Shown piece after piece: positions 6,919-12,590 of a stretch of 12,590 nucleotides of DNA. The notes under the pieces are model-generated. The model worked only from the letters and a program-made list of their open reading frames with translations. It searched no databases and was not told the DNA's origin. The stretch covers positions 1 to 12,590 of the forward strand of contig NZ_CAMLOV010000161.1 of assembly GCF_946481715.1 (NCBI RefSeq). The letters run 5' to 3'. Positions within the stretch are counted from its first letter, which is position 1, and the number at the start of each line of letters is the position of its first letter. Source of the stretch: an uncultured Mucilaginibacter sp. (GTDB lineage: Bacteria > Bacteroidota > Bacteroidia > Sphingobacteriales > Sphingobacteriaceae). The position numbers were made by a program, and so were the translations under genes.

Positions 6919-8133
6919 ATGCTTCTACTATATAACTTTGCAATTACCTTATATTATCGGCTGTTGTATATTGTTTCCATCTTTAATAATAAAGCATCCC
7001 TGTGGATAAAAGGCAGGAAAAACCAGCAGGTTGAGGCTTTATCATCGAGCATTTGGTTCCATTTTGCATCGCTGGGCGAGTTTGAGCAGGGGCGGCCGGT
7101 GCTGGAGAAAATGCGGCAACTTTACCCGGCTAACCCAATTGTAATTACTTTTTTTTCGCCATCCGGGTACGAGATCCGCAAGAATACACCGCTTGCCCAT
7201 GCCGTGTACTACTTACCGCTGGATACCGCCCGCAATGCCCGCGAATTTATTACTGCTATTAAACCGGTGATGGCCATTTTTACTAAATACGAGTATTGGT
7301 ACCATTATTTTAATGAATTGCATACGCAGCACGTACCGCTATACATGATATCCACCATATTTAGGCCCGGGCAGGTGTTTTTTAAATGGTATGGCGGATT
7401 GCACCGCAAAATGCTGAAACTGGTTACCTGGTTTTTTGTACAGGACATTGATAGTAAACATTTGCTGCAAGGGTTAGGCAAATCAAACATCACTATCAGC
7501 GGCGATACCCGGTTTGATAGGGTATGGGCCAACGCGCTGCAACCAAAAGCCTTACCCAATGTTGCCGCCTTTAAAGGCGATAGCAAATTATTTATTGCAG
7601 GCAGCACCTGGCCTGCCGATGAAAAACTTTTAGCCGCTCTCATTGCCAAACATCCCGGTTGGAAATTCATCATCGCCCCGCATGAGATAGGCGAAGAGAA
7701 GATAAGTGGGTTGATGGCTTCTCTCCCAAAGGATTCTACAATAAAGTATTCCGAAATCTCACATCTCACATCTCATATCTCAAATCTTGTTATCGATAAT
7801 ATTGGCATGCTTTCATCGCTTTACCAATATGCAGATATTGCCTATATAGGCGGCGGTTTTGGTGCCGGGATACATAATACCCTGGAGGCTGCGGCGTTTG
7901 GGATGCCGGTTGTATTCGGGCCGAAGTACGATAAATTTAAGGAAGCAAAAGATTTGATAGAATTAAATGCTGGCTACAGCATCAATACAGAGGAAGAATT
8001 GCTTGCCGTTGCGGGCAGTTTGATGGATGACGAAATACACCGTTACCGCGCAGCAAGGGCATCAAAAAAATACGTGGAGGAACATGTTGGGGCAACGGAA
8101 GCGATTGTGAAGTATATTAAGGGGAAACATTAA
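6919..8133 (+). CDS. waaA: 3-deoxy-D-manno-octulosonic acid (Kdo) transferase
   Basis: A 404-residue GT-B glycosyltransferase (GT30) that adds Kdo from CMP-Kdo to the lipid A precursor at the inner membrane. The N-terminal hydrophobic stretch (about residues 3-22) is the membrane anchor. E54 in FHFASLGEFEQG is the expected catalytic base, and the C-terminal nucleotide-binding region contains IDNIGMLSSLYQYADIAYIGGGFGAGIHNTLEAAAFGMPVVFGP-type family sequence (described here only in part: YIGGGFGAGIHNTLEAA). I place the start at 6919 (MLLLYNFAITLYYRL), where family proteins begin; an in-frame ATG at 6871 would add 16 atypical residues. Residues about 280-291 (ISHLTSHISNLV) are encoded by a heptanucleotide tandem repeat at 7756-7790. 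It stands alone, divergent from uxs and followed after 137 bp by the hydrolase gene. Confidence 0.92.
   Translation: MLLLYNFAITLYYRLLYIVSIFNNKASLWIKGRKNQQVEALSSSIWFHFASLGEFEQGRPVLEKMRQLYPANPIVITFFSPSGYEIRKNTPLAHAVYYLPLDTARNAREFITAIKPVMAIFTKYEYWYHYFNELHTQHVPLYMISTIFRPGQVFFKWYGGLHRKMLKLVTWFFVQDIDSKHLLQGLGKSNITISGDTRFDRVWANALQPKALPNVAAFKGDSKLFIAGSTWPADEKLLAALIAKHPGWKFIIAPHEIGEEKISGLMASLPKDSTIKYSEISHLTSHISNLVIDNIGMLSSLYQYADIAYIGGGFGAGIHNTLEAAAFGMPVVFGPKYDKFKEAKDLIELNAGYSINTEEELLAVAGSLMDDEIHRYRAARASKKYVEEHVGATEAIVKYIKGKH
7756..7790 (+). repeat. Heptanucleotide tandem repeat (consensus ATCTCAN) inside waaA
   Basis: Five consecutive 7-bp units: ATCTCAC at 7756 and 7763, ATCTCAT at 7770, ATCTCAA at 7777 and the degenerate ATCTTGT at 7784. 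They are translated in frame as ISHLTSHISNLV; because 7 is not a multiple of 3 each unit is read in a different frame, and none gives a stop. The array lies in a surface-type segment between the APHEIGEEK region and the conserved IDNIGMLSSL motif. Confidence 0.85.
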
Positions 8134-8160
8134 TTACAACTTTCGCTGCCTGGCGACTAA

Positions 8161-8188
8161 GCAAATGCGCAATGCATTGTGCTATTGC
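8161..8188. other. 28-bp imperfect palindrome after waaA
   Basis: Bases 8161-8174 are nearly complementary to 8175-8188: outer GCAA/TTGC, a 2x2 mismatch, then GCGCAA/TTGTGC with one G-T pair around TGCA. It is centred 41 bp after the waaA stop. With no T-run next to it, it could be a 3' RNA structure or a protein-binding dyad; the role is unknown. Confidence 0.45.
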
Positions 8189-8236
8189 ATCCTTATAAGA
8201 TTTTCCCCTCGTACCTCGGTCGAAATGACATCGTGG
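8189..8236. repeat. Possible remnant of a dispersed intergenic repeat
   Basis: The segment containing ATAAGATTTTCCCC, CTCGTACCTCGGTCG and AAATGACA resembles short sequences I recall as scattered between genes in many Bacteroidota genomes. This is recognition from memory, seen only once here, and cannot be verified from the window. Confidence 0.3.
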
Positions 8237-8270
8237 TTTGTTTTGACGCAAATTTCTTAATATTGCCGCC

Positions 8271-9089
8271 ATGGGTTTTTTGGATATCCCGGGACTGGGC
8301 AAGGCACATTATCACGAATACGGCAGCGGTAAAAAGCCTCTGCTGGCTTTTCACGGTTATGGCATGACGGGCAGGCAATTTCATGTGCTGGAAAACTCCA
8401 TCCTGAAAGAATACCACGTTTACGGTTTCGACCATTTTTTTCATGGCCAGAGTAAACTGAGCGGTTGGAGCGAGGCGCAGATTGTGGCTGGTATGCCTAA
8501 AGCTATGGTAAAAGCCTATGCCGAAGAGTGGTTTAAACAGAATGGCAGGCAGCGTTTCTCATTGCTGGCCTATTCCATTGGTGCCAATATTGCGCTGATA
8601 TTGCTGGAGGAATATGCCGAACTAATTGATGAGGTTATCCTGATGGCTCCGGACGGCTTATCTGTTTATAAAGGCTTTCATTTCCTTACCCATAAACCTG
8701 TTGGCAGGTTGTTTTTCAAAACCGTTACCAAAAGCAAATGGCTGGCCCCTGGTTTAATAAAAGGGCTTAAAAAGGTTGGCTTTATTGATGAGAGCCTTTT
8801 TAATATCGCCTATAATGAAATTGATACCGAACAAAAACGGCTGGATGTGTATTATACCTTAAACCTCATCCGCTTGCTAAAACCCGATACTGCTAAAGTT
8901 GCTCAACTGATAAATCAACATCACATAAAATGCCGGTTGATATTTGGCAAAAGCGATAACCTGTTTCCAAAATCAGCCGCGACGCCTTTTTTAAACAGCC
9001 TGGATAATCCGGAAGTGCACGAGGTTGCTCTGGGGCACTGGCTGGTAGTAAAAGAATTGGATGAGTATTTAGTAAATTTACGCCAATGA
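8271..9089 (+). CDS. Alpha/beta-fold hydrolase
   Basis: A 272-residue cytoplasmic alpha/beta hydrolase. The N-terminal strand and oxyanion segment LLAFHGYGMTG (about 24-34), the nucleophile elbow A-Y-S102-I-G, the acid D229 in FGKSDNLFP and the histidine H256 in ALGHWL give a complete catalytic triad in the usual order. The elbow has alanine where the classical G-x-S-x-G motif has glycine. The region from about 135 to 200 would form the lid domain. No signal peptide is seen. It is the first gene of a packed operon; its stop overlaps the start of the first acyltransferase by 4 nt (ATGA). Context suggests an ester or thioester substrate in lipid or carotenoid-ester metabolism, but the fold alone does not define the substrate. 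Confidence 0.85.
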   Translation: MGFLDIPGLGKAHYHEYGSGKKPLLAFHGYGMTGRQFHVLENSILKEYHVYGFDHFFHGQSKLSGWSEAQIVAGMPKAMVKAYAEEWFKQNGRQRFSLLAYSIGANIALILLEEYAELIDEVILMAPDGLSVYKGFHFLTHKPVGRLFFKTVTKSKWLAPGLIKGLKKVGFIDESLFNIAYNEIDTEQKRLDVYYTLNLIRLLKPDTAKVAQLINQHHIKCRLIFGKSDNLFPKSAATPFLNSLDNPEVHEVALGHWLVVKELDEYLVNLRQ

Positions 9090-9712
9090 TAGCCCACCGC
9101 CGTAAAAAATTCCTGGCCGATATATTTGCGAAATACATGTATTACCGCATGCGGAAGGCCTTTAATAAGCTGGAGCTGGTGAATAAAATTGGGCCAAAAC
9201 CGGGGCACTCCGTATTGCTGCTTTGTAACCATTTTGGTTGGTGGGACGGGCTTTGGGCAAATTACCTGGCCTACTGGCACCTGTTCCGCAAATCGTACAT
9301 CATGATGCAGGAAGACCACCTGCAGGCACGAATGTGGCTAAACCATTGCGGGGCTTTCTCCATTAGTCGTAGTTCGCGCGAGATGATCAAATCCCTGCAG
9401 CATGCCGCGGATATTTTAAACGATGCCGAAAATATGGTGATCGTTTTCCCGCAGGGAGAGCTCATCTCTAACCACACTACCGAAATTAAGGTAGAGAAAG
9501 GTATCGAGCGCCTTATCAAAAACATAAAAGGCCCCTGCCATATCATTTATAATTGCGCCTTAATTGAATATTTCGAAAACCTTAAGCCATCCGTATATTT
9601 CCATCTTTTGGATTTGGGCGTGGCTGGCGAACTAAGTTTTGATGAACTGGCAGAAAAGATAAACACTTTTCATAGGCAGGCTTTAAAAAACCAGTTAAAC
9701 GTAGCGCATTGA
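9086..9712 (+). CDS. PlsC-like 1-acyl-glycerol-phosphate acyltransferase-family protein (copy 1)
   Basis: This 208-residue protein belongs to the PlsC/LPLAT acyltransferase superfamily. Motif I, H49-x4-D54 within CNHFGWWDG, is the catalytic His/Asp pair; motif III appears as FPQGE (121-125), where most PlsC proteins have FPEG. Family members move acyl groups from acyl-CoA or acyl-ACP to a hydroxyl on a lipid, usually at the inner face of the membrane. It is similar along its length to the next gene product (for example GAFSISRSSREMIKSL against GAFSVTKHSRDMLESL), so the two arose by tandem duplication. It overlaps the hydrolase gene by 4 nt and is 2 nt from copy 2. The neighbouring glycosyltransferase and CruF-like genes suggest acylation of a glycosylated carotenoid rather than phospholipid synthesis; this is inference. 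Confidence 0.85.
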   Translation: MIAHRRKKFLADIFAKYMYYRMRKAFNKLELVNKIGPKPGHSVLLLCNHFGWWDGLWANYLAYWHLFRKSYIMMQEDHLQARMWLNHCGAFSISRSSREMIKSLQHAADILNDAENMVIVFPQGELISNHTTEIKVEKGIERLIKNIKGPCHIIYNCALIEYFENLKPSVYFHLLDLGVAGELSFDELAEKINTFHRQALKNQLNVAH

Positions 9713-9714
9713 GT

Positions 9715-10344
9715 ATGATCTACCCCAAAAACAATGGGTTTATGAAGTGGGTGTTCGATACCTACGTAAAGTGGCTGGTGGGCAAAACTTTTCATGAGTT
9801 TTTGTTTAATGAGGTTGAACTGGATAAGAATAAATCGGTAATATTAGTGGCCAACCACTTTAGTTTTTGGGATGGGCTGATACTTTATGTTTTGAATGAT
9901 AAACTGCTGCACAAAAAGTTCCATGTGATGATACTGGAAGATACCGCAAAGCGCGAAGGGATGCTGCGTTACGCCGGGGCGTTCTCTGTCACCAAACACT
10001 CCCGGGATATGCTGGAATCGTTGAACTATGCTGCGGGGTTACTTTCCGACCCCGGCAATTTGGTACTGATGTTCCCACAAGGTAAGCTGTATTCTAACTT
10101 TGTAAACAGCGTAAAATTCGAGCAGGGGCTAATGAAGATCATGAAAAAGGCAGAGGGCAAATTCAGGCTATTGTTCGCTGCAACTTTTATTCAGTACTTC
10201 AAGCACAAAAAACCAACAGTAACCGTTTACTTAAAAGCCGAAAACGAAGATTATACCAATAAACCCATTGATGCATTGCAAAATGCTTACCAGCAGCACT
10301 ATGAAACATCTAAACTGTTACAAACCGAAATCGATATAAAGTGA
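9715..10344 (+). CDS. PlsC-like acyltransferase-family protein (copy 2)
   Basis: A 209-residue paralogue of the preceding protein with the same layout: H48-x4-D53 in ANHFSFWDG (motif I) and FPQGK (120-124) as motif III, again with Gln where Glu is usual. The catalytic His and Asp are intact, so it is expected to be active. I choose the ATG at 9715 (MIYPKNN), 2 nt after the stop of copy 1; a TTG at 9709 would add two residues and overlap that stop. The 3' end overlaps the glycosyltransferase start by 4 nt (GTGA). Two divergent copies side by side may have different acyl acceptors or chain lengths, or may act as a pair; the sequence does not decide. Confidence 0.85.
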   Translation: MIYPKNNGFMKWVFDTYVKWLVGKTFHEFLFNEVELDKNKSVILVANHFSFWDGLILYVLNDKLLHKKFHVMILEDTAKREGMLRYAGAFSVTKHSRDMLESLNYAAGLLSDPGNLVLMFPQGKLYSNFVNSVKFEQGLMKIMKKAEGKFRLLFAATFIQYFKHKKPTVTVYLKAENEDYTNKPIDALQNAYQQHYETSKLLQTEIDIK

Positions 10345-11435
10345 TCATAGCCCTGCTTGTTGTTTTTATTTTTTTGATACTGCGCTTTACGGTAACCCTG
10401 TTCAATTTCCTCTCGAACCCTAAGCTGCCGCGCATTGGCAAGCATTATACTGATAAAGTATCAATTCTGATCCCCGCCCGCAACGAGGCGGATAATATTT
10501 TAACCCTGCTTACTTCCGTCCACCAGCAGGATTACGAGAACTACGAAGTGCTGGTGCTGGATGATAATTCCACGGATAACACCTACCAGGTTTGTGTGGA
10601 TTTTGCAGCAATACACCCTCGCTTTAAAGTAATAAAAGGCGAACCACTACCTGCGGGCTGGCTTGGCAAAAACTATGCCTGCCATCAATTGGCTCAACAG
10701 GCAAGCGGCCAGTATTACCTGTTTTTGGATGCCGACGAACAAGTCCAAAAAGGCCTTATCAACAGCGCCGTTCACCGTATGAAATTGCGGGGGCTATCCT
10801 TGCTCAGCCTGTTTACCAATCAAACCATGCGCACTGCAGGCGAAGAAATGGTAGTGCCGCTGATGCACTACATCCTGTTAAATTTGTTGCCGCTGCGGCT
10901 GGTTTACCTGGTAAAAAGCGCTGCCTTATCTGCCGCCAGCGGGCAATTTATGCTGTTTGATGCGGTTGATTATAAAGAATACCAATGGCATCAGCTGGCA
11001 AAAAATAAAGTGGTGGAGGATGTGGAAATTATGAAACTGGTAAAATCTGCAAAGCTGAACGGCGAGGCGCTGCTGGCCAATGGTATGATCAGCTGCCGCA
11101 TGTATAAAGGCTACAACGAGGCTATAAACGGCTTCGGCAAGAATTTTTTGGCTGCCTTTAACTATAATATCATCGGGTTTTTAATATACCTGTTGCTGGT
11201 TATCGGCGGGCCGGCGCTTATTATCATGACTATGAATCTCAATTTGATATTTATCATGTTCGGTTTGATTATGCTGGGGCGTATTATGATATCTTTATCA
11301 GCCGGGCAAAACGCAGTCACCAACATATTTTTACACCCGGTACAAATGTTTAGCCTGCTTGTCATTGGCATCACTTCTATACAAAAACACCTCAGCAAAA
11401 CCACCGTATGGAAAGGCCGAAAGATCTCAGTATAA
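10341..11435 (+). CDS. Membrane-bound family 2 glycosyltransferase, CruC/CrtQ/HpnI-like
   Basis: This 364-residue protein has an N-terminal membrane helix (about 2-22), a GT-A domain and C-terminal membrane helices (about 270-287, 288-310 and 325-343). GT2 motifs are clear: SILIPARNEADNI (41-53), LVLDDNSTDNT (71-81), the metal-binding D130-A-D132 and the E226-D227 pair expected for the catalytic base. PAGWLGKNYACHQLA (104-118) is typical of the subgroup that glycosylates carotenoids and other polyisoprenoid or ceramide lipids. The start is GTG at 10341, in a GTGA overlap with the preceding acyltransferase stop; the 3' end overlaps the CruF-like gene by 28 nt. Transfer of a sugar to a hydroxylated carotenoid is the most economical reading given that neighbour, but a different lipid acceptor cannot be excluded. 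Confidence 0.85.
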   Translation: MIIALLVVFIFLILRFTVTLFNFLSNPKLPRIGKHYTDKVSILIPARNEADNILTLLTSVHQQDYENYEVLVLDDNSTDNTYQVCVDFAAIHPRFKVIKGEPLPAGWLGKNYACHQLAQQASGQYYLFLDADEQVQKGLINSAVHRMKLRGLSLLSLFTNQTMRTAGEEMVVPLMHYILLNLLPLRLVYLVKSAALSAASGQFMLFDAVDYKEYQWHQLAKNKVVEDVEIMKLVKSAKLNGEALLANGMISCRMYKGYNEAINGFGKNFLAAFNYNIIGFLIYLLLVIGGPALIIMTMNLNLIFIMFGLIMLGRIMISLSAGQNAVTNIFLHPVQMFSLLVIGITSIQKHLSKTTVWKGRKISV

Positions 11436-12064
11436 CGCCGCGTACGGCCATTATCGCAATTATCCTGTTCCACTTTGTGGGGCTGGTTGGTTTGCTGATA
11501 CCCCTTACGCGCCCGCTATTTTTGCAATTAGTACCCTGGCATATTTTGCTGATGCTGTTGGTTGTTATGCTGGCACATCGAAACTTCGATAATAAATTTG
11601 CGGCTTTTATTGCCCTTATTGTTATAGCCGGGATTGTTTTAGAGTGGATAGGCGTACATAAGCAATGGCTGTTTGGCAATTATGCTTATGGCGGATCCCT
11701 CGGTTTGAAACTGTTTGATATACCCCTCACCATCGGAATCAATTGGTTTTTGTTGGTGTATGCTGCGGGCGTTACCATGCAGCGCAGCAGGCTAAAAAGT
11801 ATGTTGCCGAGGGTAATAGTGGGCGCACTGCTTTTAGTATTGCTCGATCTGCTGATTGAGCCTGTTGCCATCCGTTTTGATTACTGGCACTGGGCGGATA
11901 ACACCATCCCCTTTAAGAACTATTACTGCTGGTTTTTGGTAAGCGCCGCGATGCTCTTAGTATTCGAACAGTTTCAGTTCAAGAAACAAAGCGTTGCCGC
12001 ACCGGTGCTGCTGGCCACCGAATTTGTATTTTTCGGTGTACTATGTTTGGCTGGTTTGTTGTAA
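11408..12064 (+). CDS. cruF: CruF-like carotenoid biosynthesis protein (DUF422 family)
   Basis: A 218-residue integral membrane protein with about seven hydrophobic segments (roughly 12-34, 37-56, 63-80, 103-122, 134-151, 174-188, 197-218). Conserved DUF422 features are visible: EWIGVH (79-84), the following FGNYAYG, IPLTIGINWFLLVYAAG (105-121), LLDLLIEPVA (145-154), DYWHW (158-162) and NYYCWF (171-176). Characterised relatives are CruF and the archaeal bisanhydrobacterioruberin hydratase, which add water to the terminal psi end of lycopene or gamma-carotene to give a 1' hydroxyl group. The gene overlaps the GT2 gene by 28 nt, so the two are probably translationally coupled, with the hydroxyl made here being the site of glycosylation. 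No crtB, crtI or crtY gene is in the window. I have not verified which substrate it uses. Confidence 0.85.
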   Translation: MERPKDLSITPRTAIIAIILFHFVGLVGLLIPLTRPLFLQLVPWHILLMLLVVMLAHRNFDNKFAAFIALIVIAGIVLEWIGVHKQWLFGNYAYGGSLGLKLFDIPLTIGINWFLLVYAAGVTMQRSRLKSMLPRVIVGALLLVLLDLLIEPVAIRFDYWHWADNTIPFKNYYCWFLVSAAMLLVFEQFQFKKQSVAAPVLLATEFVFFGVLCLAGLL

Positions 12065-12284
12065 TTGGTGGACCTAATTGCCCTCAGAAATCGTTAAAAA
12101 TCGGAGGTTTTTGGAGGTTATTTGCCGTTTTATAGTGGAAAACCGTTAAAAATCTTTGATTTTCTGTGGTGTTTTTTGGCTTATCTTGCTGTAGGTCAGA
12201 AAGTAAACAAAAAACTGTGTTTTTCTTCGGGGTGAATTTACAGTAAATGGCGGTTTTTGACTGGTGTTAAAGAACGTAAACACT

Positions 12285-12349
12285 GCTCTTGCATGAGGCA
12301 GAAAACGGTACTTATAAATATAGCAAATTTTTATCGCATTGGCAAGAGC
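12285..12349. repeat. 8-bp inverted repeat with long loop
   Basis: GCTCTTGC at 12285-12292 is exactly complementary to GCAAGAGC at 12342-12349. Flanking AAAC and GTTT can extend the pairing across a 3-nt bulge. GAGGCAG and TTAGGCAGC next to the arms also resemble each other. The intervening 49 bases are AT-rich. Confidence 0.45.
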
Positions 12350-12360
12350 GTTTAGGCAGC

Positions 12361-12505
12361 AACCAAAACAAGCGATAGGGATGGGCGCGGATACCGGCTA
12401 CGCGCCTAAGGCTTTGTGCGCGTATGAGCAGACAGCCCGGGCCAAGGGCATCGCCATTGTCTGAATCAGAATTTTCAGAATTAAAGAATTTTCAGAATTC
12501 TAAAA
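12361..12505 (+). repeat. Putative composite structured element: GC-rich hairpin block plus 17-bp-period repeat
   Basis: The GC-rich part (about 12366-12460) includes a stem made by GGCGCG (12385-12390) with CGCGCC (about 12402-12407) around an 11-nt loop, followed by two related blocks, GCGGATACCGGC and GAGCAGACAGCCCGG, and the palindrome GCCCGGGC. It is followed by a 15-bp sequence AGAATTTTCAGAATT present twice (12468-12482 and 12485-12499), a 17-bp period. The base composition differs sharply from the AT-rich surroundings. I recall similar composites as dispersed sequences in Sphingobacteriaceae, but only one copy is in the window, so that is unverified. Confidence 0.5.
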
Positions 12506-12528
12506 CAATATGCTTTATGTAGCATTGC

Positions 12529-12590
12529 CCTTTAACCTTTAACCTTTAACCTTTAACCTTTAACCTTTAACCTTTAACCTTTAACCTTTA
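12529..12590 (+). repeat. Perfect heptanucleotide tandem array (CCTTTAA)n, cut by the window end
   Basis: Eight full copies of CCTTTAA followed by CCTTTA up to the last base, with no mismatch. The array begins directly after GCATTGC and has no coding frame. Its true length is unknown because it continues past the edge. Confidence 0.95.

Larger units (their letters stand above)
12065..12528. other. Gene-free region downstream of cruF
   Basis: No convincing reading frame occurs on either strand in these bases. The first half is AT-rich with an 11-bp direct repeat CGTTAAAAATC at 12092-12102 and 12144-12154. From about 12285 it contains inverted repeats, a GC-rich structured block and a 17-bp-period repeat (listed separately). 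It separates the cruF-like stop from the heptamer array that runs to the window edge. Confidence 0.6.

Noticed and set aside
7305..7769. Minus-strand frame of 154 codons inside waaA
   Set aside because: It is antisense to well-conserved Kdo transferase sequence and has no independent support.
9709..9714. TTG start for the second acyltransferase
   Set aside because: It is possible, with overlap of the previous stop, but the ATG at 9715 is a stronger codon only two residues later.
12065..12528. Small protein gene in the tail region
   Set aside because: Short open stretches exist but none has a start with context, length or motif that would support a real gene.
12529..12590. CRISPR array or linear-replicon telomere
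   Set aside because: There are no spacers, so it is not CRISPR. A 7-bp tandem repeat alone is not evidence of a telomere in a bacterium with presumably circular chromosomes.

Overview
This window looks like the chromosome of a Bacteroidota bacterium, most likely Sphingobacteriaceae (Mucilaginibacter/Pedobacter type). That placement is inferred from protein style (Bacteroidota-type WaaA, PHP-type CpsB, CruF/DUF422), from A/T-rich start regions with few Shine-Dalgarno sites, from TTG...TAnnTTTG-like promoter candidates, and from heptanucleotide repeats between genes. No tRNA, rRNA, CRISPR array, transposase or phage gene was seen.

Layout. (1) 1-1267, minus strand: two tandem TlpA/thioredoxin-fold exported proteins; the second is cut by the window start. 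(2) 1408-2646, plus: a MacB/FtsX-type ABC transporter permease. (3) 2647-2834: a convergent intergenic region filled by an inverted-repeat element, with a 21-bp stem in the centre and degenerate 7-bp repeats on both sides. (4) 2835-6779, minus: a sugar-nucleotide/polysaccharide operon read uxs, galE, rmlB, cpsB-like PHP phosphatase. (5) 6919-8133, plus: waaA (Kdo transferase), carrying a heptamer tandem repeat inside its reading frame. (6) 8271-12064, plus: five tightly packed, mostly overlapping genes: alpha/beta hydrolase, two tandem PlsC-like acyltransferases, a membrane GT2 glycosyltransferase and a CruF-like carotenoid hydratase. (7) 12065-12590: a gene-free tail with inverted repeats, a GC-rich structured segment, a 17-bp-period repeat, and a (CCTTTAA)n array that runs off the window.

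How the genes may work together. Regions 4 and 5 serve the cell surface: UDP-xylose, UDP-galactose and the dTDP-4-keto-6-deoxyglucose precursor for exopolysaccharide or O-antigen, and Kdo for lipid A core. Region 6 is most simply read as a module that hydrates, glycosylates and acylates a carotenoid end group; this is inference from family membership and gene order.

The most unusual non-coding signal is that three separate arrays (2652-2834, 7756-7790, 12529-12590) share a 7-bp period. Two of them have related units (ATCTCAN and NTCTTGA/ATCTCGA), and one has been absorbed into an essential-type enzyme gene without breaking the frame.
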